Source: Trichoplax adhaerens (Eukaryota; Placozoa; Uniplacotomia; Trichoplacea; Trichoplacidae). Taken from it: a stretch of 64,000 nt of DNA. The stretch spans positions 1,848,106-1,912,105 of the forward strand of contig NW_002060950.1 in assembly GCF_000150275.1 (NCBI RefSeq), written 5' to 3'. The translations under genes were made by a program, and so were the position numbers. The notes beneath the pieces are model-generated. The model saw only the letters and a program-made list of their open reading frames with translations. It was not told the origin of the DNA and made no database searches. Numbering within the stretch: position 1 is the first letter of the stretch; every line of letters starts with the position of its first letter. This document shows positions 1 to 11,466 of the stretch, piece after piece.

Positions 1-1571
1 ATCATCACCACAGGATACAGCTAGTTACGCCAGTTATTCAATGTTACTTAGACTATTGTTCATTCTTAGGGTTATATGATGAATACTCACCAGTAGTCCT
101 ATTGTCGACAATCAAGAGACTAATTTAATTTGTTGACATTGCAGATCAGTTATTTCTATTGATACTGATGATAAAATATTAATCATCGATTGTATAATAA
201 AATAGGATAAATTGATAGGAGACAATTTTTGATTTCATCATCGCTGCTAATCGATCCAATAATGATTCTACACTACATAGAGTTTATTAATTCTATTAAT
301 TAGATATGTTATCTTAGCCGTTTAAAGGTAAAATCCACGAAGGACACATTTCGATTTTCTTTGTTACTCTTTCACCTCCATCCACATTTAGTAAATCGAT
401 TACAAGTTCTCTTGCAGTTAGTACTGCGCTATAAATCCTATCGATTACCATTTTGTAGCACTGGAAACGAATAGTGCAGATAGTTTAAAATAGACAGTAT
501 AGCTTATGAATGAAGTAGTAACTGTTAAAGGATTCCGATGAGATAGGATAAAACTTAGGATCGAATAGTTTTTACTTTCATGACCTTTAACGGTTCGACT
601 ACAGTACGCAGATGACGTAGATGAAATATTACTTGTCTACCAATACTGTCGCCTTAATGCTCAATAGAGTTTATGTAATATTATACTACAACATCTTCTG
701 GTTTGAGTTATATTAATTGATTGTAGTCATTATTACCGTTCTAGTTGGTTTGATTTTAATAACATATATGTTACATAAACATATTCCTCCTTGCTTGTTA
801 TCTCTATGCTTTCAACTATACAATTGATTAGAAGAGTATCCAATTCTGCTATCAACTTAAAAAAGTGATATTATCATGGCGTATTGATGTTGCTCTTGAC
901 ATAAAAGGAATAAATAGTAAAATTTCATCATTTTTACGCTGTCGTCTAATATCTTACTCTTTCATACAAAAACATTCTTATGCGACTATATCGTCGACTG
1001 CTGATAACTCGATCTAACCGATGAGATATATCACTCAACAGTTTAATTACGGAAACTGCATACCGCATTGAATCCGATTAATTATGGTGGTATTGAAAGT
1101 TTTATTAGGACGGATACATTCTGTTTGATCTCAAATAGATCATAAAATATTGCTTCTAAATTGTGTTTATCTACTTGAGTTTTATGGACAAGACGAATTT
1201 AAAAACATCAACCGAAAAAAGCACTAGTGAATCCGATTTCAATTATGATCTAACTATGAGAAATCTGTCAACAACGTTATCTTATTCTTTTTGATCATAT
1301 GTAGGCTATAAGCTATAGGTTCTAAATTGTGCTTATCCATTGAACTACATAGATCAGATGATTTTAAATAAATTAATTTGAAAAATTGCTAGTAAATTTG
1401 ATCTCACGACCTAATACTGAGAAATTCTACTGACAACGTAATATTATTCTATTTGATGATAAATAGACTGTTAAACTATTTCTTCTATTTTGAACTCATC
1501 TATTTAAATTTCATGGAGTAATTTTCAGATATGATTAACGGGAAATAACTAAGTCTTCCTGTTCATTTTAG
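1..1571. other. 5' flank or large intron of the PCGF3-like gene
   Basis: No coding exon recognised. AT-rich sequence that must contain either an intron or the promoter side of the PCGF3-like gene, because the first visible exon starts in mid-codon. It contains the diverged tandem repeat listed at 1121-1515. Confidence 0.5.
1121..1515. repeat. diverged tandem repeat, unit about 165 bp
   Basis: Motifs such as TCTAAATTGTGTTTATC (1155), TCTAAATTGTGCTTATC (1321) and TCTATTTTGAACTCATC (1484) recur with spacings of 166 and 163 bp. The flanking words (GATCTAACTATGAGAAAT / GACCTAATACTGAGAAAT) keep the same order. About two and a half degenerate copies in presumed intron or 5' flank. Confidence 0.6.
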
Positions 1572-4316
1572 CTACGATCGAACTATGCAAGATTTAGTTT
1601 ATAAATTGGTTCCTGGATTGCAAGAACGTAAGTTCTATTGTTTCAATTAAATCAATTAACAATTGCTTTATCTATTCTTAAATAATTAGCATACATCAAA
1701 CTATTGTTGTAAGTATCAGGCGGTTCTTGAAACAATAGAAAGTAAACAAATGATGAATAGATTAAGCAAATAAAAATAATTACTCCTTGCCAATATGGAT
1801 CGCTTTATATGCTTTAGTTTTTTAATTCTTTATTTTTCCCCTAAAGGGAGTGTTTACAACATTCCAACAAGACTTTCAATCGTTGCGATTGAAAATCAGC
1901 TAGATAGTATCAGTTTTTAGAGTTAGTTGATAAATTAATATCATGCGTGTCTCTAGTACAATTTTTAATTTGATAGTGGATTGAGTTATGAATAGATCAT
2001 AGTGCTATAGCATAATCTTCGCAAGATTTATAGTTGATAATCTATTTAACTTGCTTTAGTTCTTTTTTATCTTTATTGAAAGGCAAATAATAGCTATTTG
2101 TTTTACGCCTATTGATACATTGGCTAACGAAGAAAAATTTTAATACTATTGAATGTATATTATACTGTATCTTCATATTTTTACTCCTAATTTAACGGTT
2201 GTTGTTTGCATCTATCTGAAATTAACGGTGAATCTAGTCATTGATGGTGGAGAATAGCAAATATACTATACAGTAATTATTACTACTCAATAGGAGCTAT
2301 GACAATAGTTTTCAATTGAAAGCCGTTGAAATAAGAAAGCAGTTTTAGTTTTTAAAGTTATTCTATTACGAGAACCTTTTTTAGTATAGCGATCATAGTA
2401 AAACCATTATGTAGTTTTAATAAAACTAAGCATAGAGAGCTAAATTGATCTTATCCTTGCGTAGGCTATGATGGCTGCTACAATTTTATTAATCTCTCTA
2501 ATATTTTTTGGTTTTCGTTACAGTAACGTCTACTTACCATTTGTTCTTAAACTAATAATGATGATAAAAGATACAGACTATACAGTTTATAAAGTATCAT
2601 TACCTTTTTTTAAATAGATTTATACAGTAACCAGTATAGGCATATGTTATGTCAACACTAAATAGACAAGATATATATTGATGTCAGCTACGACCAATAT
2701 CATCTTTTTATTTTCATTTTCTATATTGAATTGGACTATTGTAAATAGATTACGTTAAATTTAGAACTAATAATAATATACAGTAAGATCGATCAAGCTG
2801 ATTTATGATAATGTATGTTCAGCACATAAATTACGTATTTAATTAATACTGCTAATTTTTGAAAAAATTTCTTCATAAAATTGAACATTTAACGTTATTT
2901 GGTTTATGATAGACAGTACTAACTGAAATTTAGTATGATTTAAACTATAAATTTGAAATACTTTATATAAGACTTCCATTTAGCCCAATTTTATTGCTAT
3001 ATAATTTAATAATTCTCGGCGTACAATGATATTAGCAGGCTTTATAATTTGGAACTGAAAAATTAAAAAATTAATAATAATACCAATTCATATGCTTATC
3101 ATATTAGATATATTATTGGGGTACTTAACCATAAATTAAATGAATCATAGATGAGCGATGTACTATAATAGTAAAATATAATTAGTAAGTTATAAATTTA
3201 AATATAGCCGGTATTAATCTGGAGATATTGCTAATGTAGGAGAATTAGAGACAGAGCGAGAGTTCTATGAATCAAGAGGGTTAAGATGGCCTAAAAAGCG
3301 ATTAAGCGGTAAGAATTGATCAAACTTAATTTTGATTTGTTTAATCACTCTTTTGACTAGTGCATCGTAACGTTGAATATAATTACTATTTACTTTGATT
3401 TAATTAGATTCTGAGAATGAAAATTCACCTGCCAAAAAGAATAAATCCGCTAATTCATATTCTAATGATGCATGCGATTATCATCGAGCTGATGAACAAA
3501 TTGCTATTATTCTGGAATGCAAAAAGTAAGCCTTTTGTACTCTGCAATGATGCAATGCCTCGACTATCGATTTTTAAGATAACCTTCTAATTTTTATTGT
3601 CTTTATCTGTAATTATTGATTACTTGCTTGAAAATGGATTAAAGATCAAATGGTTACAATCTTGATGTAAGTAATAGTCGACTTATCATATCGTATTTAG
3701 ATACCTATAGTACTTTCCGATATCACGGTAAAGATTGATTGTGTACTTCAATATTTATTAAAGCTTTAAAAATTCTATTATATTTTTTTAGCAATTGCAT
3801 CGAAAATTTTTACTTTGTTCCGTGCAAGCAACAGTAATGCATTTAAAAAAGTTTGTAGCTAAAAAGTTACAAATTAGCAAGCCTTACGAGGTAAATTTAC
3901 GGATGATTATAGTAATGCTTTCACAGAATATCATAAAATATAAATCAATTTTCTCACTACATCGAATTTAAAAAAATAGTTGGAGATTCTATGCAATGAC
4001 GAAATATTAGGTAAAGATCATACATTGAAATTTATATGCCTAACAAGATGGCGAAATAAGGTATAGAAGAAGTTATTAATGTTATTAGATTTATATATTT
4101 TTAAGCCTCAGGGGGTAAATTACATCATATTACGATTCGTATTTATCCTTACTATTGCCTATAGTATACTGATAATATTATTTTAAGCGTAGCTTATAAC
4201 CGTTTATTATATCCATAAACAAATTTTTTTAATCTGTTTTTCTACAAATTTTTATCAATAAATAGGAGACTCCGCTAGTACTACATTATCAGCCTCGAGA
4301 AAATTATGATGATTAA
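1572..4316 (+). CDS. PCGF3: Polycomb group RING finger protein, PCGF3-like (5' part missing)
   Basis: Seven exons join in phase: 1572-1627, 3240-3308, 3408-3525, 3645-3666, 3792-3890, 3980-4060 and 4266-4316 (TAA), giving 164 visible residues. The first exon reads YDRTMQDLVYKLVPGLQE, the stretch that follows the RING finger in PCGF3/5. Later exons give DYHRADEQ, then the RAWUL (ubiquitin-like) domain with SVQATVMHLKKFVAKKL, EILCNDEILGKDHTLKF and TRWR, and the end reads PLVLHYQPRENYDD. In this family the protein pairs with RING1 in a non-canonical PRC1 that ubiquitinates histone H2A. The RING finger itself (about 70 residues) is not visible; it must lie upstream of 1572 or outside the window. 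PCGF3 fits better than PCGF1/5, mainly from the VQATVxHLKKF and HYRP-type ends; the family call is strong, the exact paralogue less so. Confidence 0.93.
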
Positions 4317-6443
4317 TATTGGTCTTATAGTCAACAGGATATGAATACGTTATATTGTAAATAAACGACAATTATTTTAAATTCTACAAATTTCTTGATA
4401 TCTTGTAAAACAAAAAAGGTATCTTTCATAAGAATTCATGCTATCTAATAAATCTTTAAGTAATATTCCATGTATTTGCTAAATTATATAGACGAGATAA
4501 TCTATAGTTCAATAATACCGTACATAGTTTAAGTTATTGGTACTCAATTTATGCGTATATAGTATATATACGATGTTATTATACTAATATAGCGCACGGT
4601 AAAGCAAAATTTTAATGAATTTGTGATAACAGAATGGTAGGATATTAATTATATTTACTATGATGATTAAGTATACTCCTCCATAGTGTTATAATAGTCT
4701 TATGTTGTAGAATGAGTATAGACCTAAAAATTTATAGCAGGTAAAAATTTTTATATTTACAGCTTCATGTTACAACTCATAAGGAAATTGATATATCTTT
4801 TAGCATTATTTGAGGAAACATAAGCAGGTATACTCGTAACACTGATTCAACTATACATAACGATAGATATTAACTTAATATCGGTGCATCGTGAAATTAT
4901 TCTATATACTGGCACTCTGTGATAATTTTAATTAGTCAAACAAAATAAGCAATGGAGTTAATTATTATCAGATATCAAATCAGTACGACCATATACCTTT
5001 TGAAACCTTATTTTAAGTTAGCAGTGCAAATTTAAAAACAACAATTATTACTATTAAGCTATTAATTTAATTAATGTATAAAATTATTATTTCATTGACG
5101 TTTGGGTATCTACAATCGTGTTCTGCTATCTTAGTATTTCATAAAATTGGATGTTATTATGCACATCAAGATAATATAAGTAATATGTTTATTATGACTA
5201 CCGTAACATAGGCGGTGATTGATTGTATTCATATCACGATAAAACTGTTACAAGTAGGTTTGTCGTGATTTACTATGTTATTAATCGGTTGATAGATAAT
5301 AAAAGAAAGATTAACTAACTGGTCAGCGAAAAACACTTATGGATAAAAAATGAATGAAATTTTAATAACCAAATATACTTTTAAACTTTAAACTTAAGCG
5401 AACCAGTTAAGGTAGCATTGTTGATACCGATGCTTCGAATAATCTGTGTCGCTAAAATTGTCATTAATGATGTTATACCATTTATTGCAAGAATGGATAC
5501 ATCGCAGCTGTTCTATAGGAAGTATTTATCTGCTATGATTTAGTTTTGATAAATCTTCAAAGTTTATCTATGAAATATTTAGTCTACTTCGGAAACATTT
5601 GTTATGGTAGTTTTGATTTACGAACCTTAAAGTACGCATATAATACTGTAAACGTGCCATAACCTCAAGTTCTAGTAATAAGAATTTATAAGAGAAACTC
5701 ATGCTGTAGTAGTGGTATTGAAAATTTTCAATTTACTGTAGACCTCGTTGTTTATAATGCCTACGTCACGTAGTACTGAATTTATAGCACAATATCAACG
5801 CAGAATAATTCAGATACTTCTTAACTAAATCGTAGCTTGTGAATTCTATAACACGTGCGATCTAATCTGAATTTCGGCGTTATTTCTCTACTTCCGCGAG
5901 AAAGATGTAGCTGATTACAGTAGGCAAAAGTACCATGCAGGATTTGATATTTAATAAGTCAGTTATCAAAATTAAACATTTTTAAATTATAAAATATAAA
6001 TGTGAATCAGGACTGCTAAAGTGTTGTTAGTATGGATACTACAGTAGATAAAAATGATGAACTTTACTGTTTCTTTCATTTAATCGTTACACTCATAATT
6101 TAACGGTAGTTTGCGATGAGCATCGATATTTTGACAACTCCAGTAAGTAGATGGCAACAGAACTTGCACATATGGATTTTTGTTTCTATATTAATATTGG
6201 AATGTTACAGGGCTATTAGCGGATAGAGTCGGTAAACGAAAACATGGTTACAATATACAACACACAATAACATGTATAACAAATAAATCCAAAAGGAGTA
6301 GAGTAAAAGTTTTACTCAGAGAAACTACTTTAGTTGTTAGTATGTAGATTATATCGTAGTTAGTACAAGTACATGATACGATAACATTCAGTTAAATGTA
6401 TCCATTTTTGGCAATTTTACAGGCAAATATACATCATAGAAAC
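4317..6443. other. intergenic region, no gene recognised
   Basis: AT-rich gap between the 3' ends of the PCGF3-like gene (+) and SNRNP27 (-), which converge. No exon with family resemblance and no repeat worth listing was found. Confidence 0.4.
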
Positions 6444-8999
6444 TCAAGCAATAAAATCTAACGGTCTGTTGAATCCACCTCTTCTGTTCATATATTGCCT
6501 AGAGTGTAGTAAAAGCGTTATCAATTAGAAGTAATAGTTGATCAGCCTTGTACGAATGCCAGCATAAGTAAACCTACCTGTATCTTCTCTTTTGCTGAAT
6601 TCGAGTACCTTCTGCGTTATTTGTGCCGTCAACATGTTTTCCCTAACAAAGCCAAGATAAGATGATAAGAATATTTTATAATTAATCAGTGGATATAATT
6701 AATTAGTTATGCAATGATCACTTAGTTTCGACTAATTGTGCCACAATAGGACTATAAACAGAAGGAAAATGTTAAATTATCGAGAAGTACGCTATTTCAT
6801 AGAAGACGTTGTAAACTTGTTTATATCTAATTATTGAAAATATAGGTAAAGTTAACGAAGTAACATTATTGCTATCTATTTAAAATTTGATTTTTCTTTC
6901 CTATACTATAAATAATTTATTCATTTAAGAGCGAACATTGAATAAAATAGGTAAAGTTAGTGGAATAATTAAATAAGCACTGTAGCATTTACTTTTGTTG
7001 AATCGAAGCCGGAGAATCCCATCAATTTCATCATTTTTTCCTCTTCATCCAATCCTTCAAGAGATACATCTAAATGAAATAATAGTAGACTTTAATTAGT
7101 TTCTCCAGCAAAGGTTTTATATAAGGTTATATTACAATTCTATTCTTAATTTTATAGCAATACATACTACTATTTCTCCCGGACGATTTGGGCTTGTCAT
7201 AATTGTCGGATCTATATCATTGAATATGTATATATATGCACTAATTAATAAGTTATCATTCTCAGTACTATGGCAAAAGATAGGATTTGCATCACAGTAT
7301 TAACTTAAACCTAGAATCCTTATGACGTCGTGATCTAGGAGAACGTGACCGACTTCTTTTCGAACGCCGTGGAGATCCTGATCGTGACCTAAATATGGTA
7401 AAAATAAGACTTATGGTTAGTACTACAATTATTATAAGTGAAATCAGATTACAAGTAGATAGCAGAGATGTTGCATTGCCTAAATTGATACTGCATTTGG
7501 TTACCTTGATCTTTTTCGGTATCTTCTACCAGGAGAACGAGAACGACTTCGGTATCTCGGAGACCTTGATCGTCGTTTTGGCGATCTTGAGTGACTTCTA
7601 CGACTAGTTCCTTAAAGGATAGCCAAAAATATATCCATATATATTAAACGACAAGATATTTTGGGTCATTACAGTACGCAGACACAATAGATGATACAGT
7701 AAAGTAAAAAGGTACAGTACAACTACGGTACACGAAGTATATCGAGCGAGAGATCGACTAGCACGTACAATATTTTCCAGCGATTAAGGAACAACAATAC
7801 GAGTATTTACAAGTTACCAATCATGTCAGTTACGATATATTGTATGACTTACGACTAGGTGGTCAAGTTTTAAGTTTGATCGGGATAGCATGGTATAAGT
7901 AGAGCAATGAATACAAGAATTAAGTTATGCATAGCACTGCCTAACCTAGTAAACGTGGATCAACGTATTGCTATTGAAATTCATTGACAGATTTACAATA
8001 CAATCTCTTTTCTAGTATAGGTGTAATCGTATCATGCTAATCTATTGGAAGATGGCAGGTCAATGATTATACCATACGCATAAGTCATTTTATGTTGCAA
8101 GTATTCTGTGTTGGTTACGTTGCAACTTTTGCAAGGTACTAGTATCACTTTTGAATGGTTTTTTGACGTTTTCCATGTAAATTTGATAAAGGATTTGATT
8201 CAAGCAGAAATACAACTACAGTATCCGTATTATAAGAGATAAGCTCTTAAAATTGATTATAGTGACATGCTAAGGACTCATTTACAATTTCAATTGTAAT
8301 TATCCTTCACCATCAATTGCATACACACACACATCTGTTTGTGTATGGTAGCTGTCATTAACTAAGTTAGTAGTGGCAGGTTACGTAGAATTTTAGATGC
8401 GATAATAGCATCGTACTCTGGATACGGAATTGCTTGCAACCAACCAAGGTATCGAACGTCTATCTTTCAGTCTTACGTTATCTTAAGTTGTTGGGTAAGC
8501 GTTGTAAGAATGTTGTTCTTACTGAGGATAAGTCAATTTTAGCCTAATACACGATCATCTTGGGTGAGTAAGACTATATATGTACAATGGGATGATTCAG
8601 GTTTTTTAATCCTAATTTGTATTTAAGATCGAATGGATGCTGGAATCAGCAGGTAGAGTTTCTTTTAAACTAATGTCCAGACTCTGTGAATGGAACGATT
8701 GTGTTGAGAGACAGACAGCCATGGCCACATGCAATACTTTGAAGGGGAACAATTAAGAGAGGTGTATTACCTGGTTTTCTATCTGGCGATCGACTTCGGC
8801 GCCTTCGATCATCTATATATCAACAATATGGAATGAATAGGATAGCATGCATTGATCAACAGTTATTCCCAATTGAATCATGTATCAACAATTTGAAAAT
8901 GTCTCCTTGGAGACGCTATGCAGCCATTTCCATTGGCTGCCACTTACAAGATCGAATCTCGCCGTAGTGTGGACTTCTGGAACGACTACGGGATGGCAT
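6444..8999 (-). CDS. SNRNP27: U4/U6.U5 tri-snRNP 27 kDa protein (SNRNP27)
   Basis: Eight exons on the complement join in phase: 8948-8999 (ATG), 8771-8812, 7505-7610, 7311-7388, 7171-7211, 6993-7069, 6578-6642, 6444-6498 (TGA); 516 nt, 171 aa, close to the human protein (155 aa). Residues 1 to about 105 are an RS domain (MPSRSRSRSP, RSKRSRSRSPRSRRH). The conserved end follows: EEEKMMKLMGFSGFDSTKGK, then QKRRYRQYMNRRGGFNRP and the terminal LDFIA. SNRNP27 is a phosphorylated RS-domain component of the U4/U6.U5 tri-snRNP, acts in the nucleus before spliceosome activation, and its C-terminal conserved block carries its spliceosomal role. The gene diverges from TMEM230 across about 0.86 kb. The 7395-7607 frame on the other strand is only a shadow of the RS exons. 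Confidence 0.97.
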
Positions 9000-9149
9000 T
9001 TTGAAAGATAGTTATGCTACTACCTGAGTTGAATCAAATAAATAGCTTGGAAAGACAGCTAATTTTCTTTCCTTCTAGACTTAATGAAGAGTAGGCATAA
9101 ACAAGTTTGATTTTCGCTCTGCAGATGATCCGGAACCACAGACTGACTG

Positions 9150-9365
9150 GTATTACTGTATTAGTGTATTACTGTATTGCTGTGTTACTGTATTACTGTA
9201 CTGTACTGTATTCCTGTATTACTGTACGTTACTGTAAAGCTGATCGGGTACTGTACAGTACTGTACTGTACCATAGTACCGTACTGTACTGTATACAGTA
9301 GTACTAGACGACACTGCTACAGTACAGTACTGTATGCAGCGTACTGTACACTGTAGTACACACTG
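9150..9365. repeat. TACTGTA/GTACAGTAC-rich low-complexity repeat
   Basis: Irregular array built from TATTACTGTA and later GTACTGTACAGTA palindromes. The same words recur at 20470-21110 and 56140-56710. Short open frames inside it are produced by the repeat. Confidence 0.75.
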
Positions 9366-9680
9366 TCAGCATGTAGCGCGAATAGTCTGCACATGCGTAC
9401 AAGCGCGCTTTCAAGTCAAGGGGTAGCTGTACAAAAATCGGAACTATTTCCAATAGAAAGTACCATAAAACGTTTCCAAACATTTGCATCACCCTGTATT
9501 TAGTACAGTAGAGTCCAATGACTCAATGACCAGTAAAAAATAGTCGATCAAGCAGGCGTAGGAGATACTGAGTAGTGAGCACTGGTTACTGTAGACCTGA
9601 CTACTGGTACGTACACGTCATACGGTAGTGTATATTGTATAAAGTGAGTGGATCAAAGCTGAAGTTCAGAGACATAAAGT

Positions 9681-9722
9681 TATTGAACCGAACCGAACTG
9701 AACCGAACCGAACTGACGAACC
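9681..9722. repeat. AACCG/AACTG pentamer array
   Basis: TATTGAACCGAACCGAACTG followed by AACCGAACCGAACTG, a short array of GAACC pentamers. The same unit in opposite orientation lies at 20848-20877, also in a divergent intergenic region, and both keep the adjoining TATTG. Confidence 0.65.
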
Positions 9723-9862
9723 CTGGTCTAGTTCAGACATTGTTGACATCTTCCACTTGAAAAATTGAACCAGGTTCTGGACTGCCTTGGTCAATTCTTT
9801 CCAATCGTTGGTACCACAAGTAGATTGAATTATCTTATTGACATCGTATCCATCAGTAAAAA

Positions 9863-11018
9863 ATGAAGAAAAAAGCTAGTAAATATATGCGCTTGCAAGC
9901 AGAGGGCAATGAAGAATTTACAAGCATGCAGGTTGGGTAGTTGCCTTTTATGCAAGGCTAGCGCAATCATTTCTTGTGGCTCAAGTCTAGCCACCAACTT
10001 GCTAGAATAGAATTGTTTTGATAATGCTGATGCAATGATTTTCAATTACTTTTCAAATAGTTTCGCAAGCCTAAACCTCGAGCTCCGATCAAAGCGATTG
10101 TTCTGGCTTGTACTTTATTTCTAGCTGGATCCATTATGATCTTGATGGCGGCGCTCATTTTTACTGGAGGAGCTGGGATCAAGGTTATCTACGATCGTCA
10201 TATACGAGTATTTTACTTGTAGCATGCCCTTTTCATGATCAACCCCACTTCAACATACTGTAGATATTCCTATACACGCACTTCACTCAAGCTGATCCAT
10301 CATTTACAGTAGTGTATTGTAGATTCCACTTTACCTGATACTGATAATTACTCTTACCATCAAGACGTAGAATTATCACTATAACAATCTTGTATCTCCA
10401 CTATCATTATCTCAATACAATAACTCATCCCGGTATTATCATTCGACATTAAGGTATAATCCAGCAACAGGAAATGAATGATATGACCATGTAGTATACA
10501 ATCGATACTCGTATGCTATGGATAGATTGTAGAATAAGTATACGATACAATATACTGCACATGAATTGCTATTGAATACTGCAATAGCCATCGTTGACTT
10601 TGTTACAACTAGTTACAACTGTATTGATGGTAAATTGCTTGCTTCAAGTACAACTATCATTCCATCATCGTATAATCGTTGAATACGCCCACAGAATCAT
10701 ACCAAATACATACTATAGCTTGTTTCATTAATAGTACTCATGCACTTGCCCCACATTCATCCATCATGGTATACTGTACATCCTTTGTTTACAGTTCCAA
10801 ATTTTTCATAGTTTAACAAGTCTCCATTTCTCGTACTACCATTAATGGCTTTTCTTTGACTAAACTAGGAACCAGATGAAAGAAGATCAACTTATACTGT
10901 GTTATTCGTGATTGGTTCTCTCTTGTTTATCCCTGGATTTTATCATGTACGAATTGCCTACTATGCATATCGAGGTTACAGTGGCTATTCATATGAAGAT
11001 ATTCCCGAATTCGACTAA
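9863..11018 (+). CDS. TMEM230: TMEM230 homologue, two-pass membrane trafficking protein
   Basis: Three exons join in phase 0: 9863-9931, 10061-10183 and 10869-11018 (TAA); 113 aa against about 120 in the usual human form. The N-terminus reads [14 protein letters not shown], matching the KYSRL...DDGY segment before the first helix. Exon 2 gives [16 protein letters not shown] and the rest of TM1. Exon 3 gives TM2 and the highly conserved tail [20 protein letters not shown] then [13 protein letters not shown]230 sits in secretory, recycling and synaptic vesicles and helps retromer and secretory traffic. An in-frame second ATG at 9887 would drop eight residues; the upstream one matches the family length better. 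The 3' end converges on SFI1 at a distance of 448 bp. Confidence 0.95.
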
Positions 11019-11466
11019 AATCGACTAGAAGTCAAGCGTTTTCACTGCTTGCTAACCATTACGATGGCATGTAAATTCTTCCACGACGAAATACATTATA
11101 ATATAATTTATATGTGAGACTGCCAAATATTACTACAGTATAGTATAACAATGATTGAAGATGGTAAAAAAGTACACGGTAATGTCTATATAATTATTCT
11201 ATTGACGTCAGTGAAGGTCATTGCATATATCTTTCGTAATTGCAACTGTTTACAATGACCTACCAAGAGTAGAAATGTGAGGAAGCATTGTAAGCAAGAA
11301 ATGTTCATCATAACAGATAAACTACCTACTGTATTTCTAGTCTAATCTACTGTATCATAAGGCGTAAATAAATTAACAAGAATTTTATTTTATTTACAGT
11401 AATTAAGTCAATTTTGTAGAAATCGATAATCAAACAATTTTTTACAGAATGGATAAAGGGAACCCT
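11019..11466. other. convergent 3' gap between TMEM230 and SFI1
   Basis: 448 bp of AT-rich sequence between the stop codons of two converging genes. It should hold both 3' UTRs and polyadenylation sites. Nothing else recognised. Confidence 0.5.

Larger units (their letters stand above)
9000..9862. promoter_or_regulatory. shared upstream region of SNRNP27 (-) and TMEM230 (+)
   Basis: The 863 bp between the two divergent start codons should hold both promoters. It contains a dense run of palindromic TACTGTA/ACAGTA words (about 9150-9365) and an AACCG-type pentamer array (about 9681-9722). No TATA box stands out. The promoter role is inferred from gene orientation only. Confidence 0.5.

Noticed and set aside
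7395-7607. 70-codon plus-strand open frame
   Set aside because: It lies opposite the RS-domain exons of SNRNP27; Arg/Ser codon repeats leave the opposite strand open.
9107-9301. Plus-strand frame rich in Tyr, Leu and Val
   Set aside because: Made entirely of translated TACTGTA repeat.
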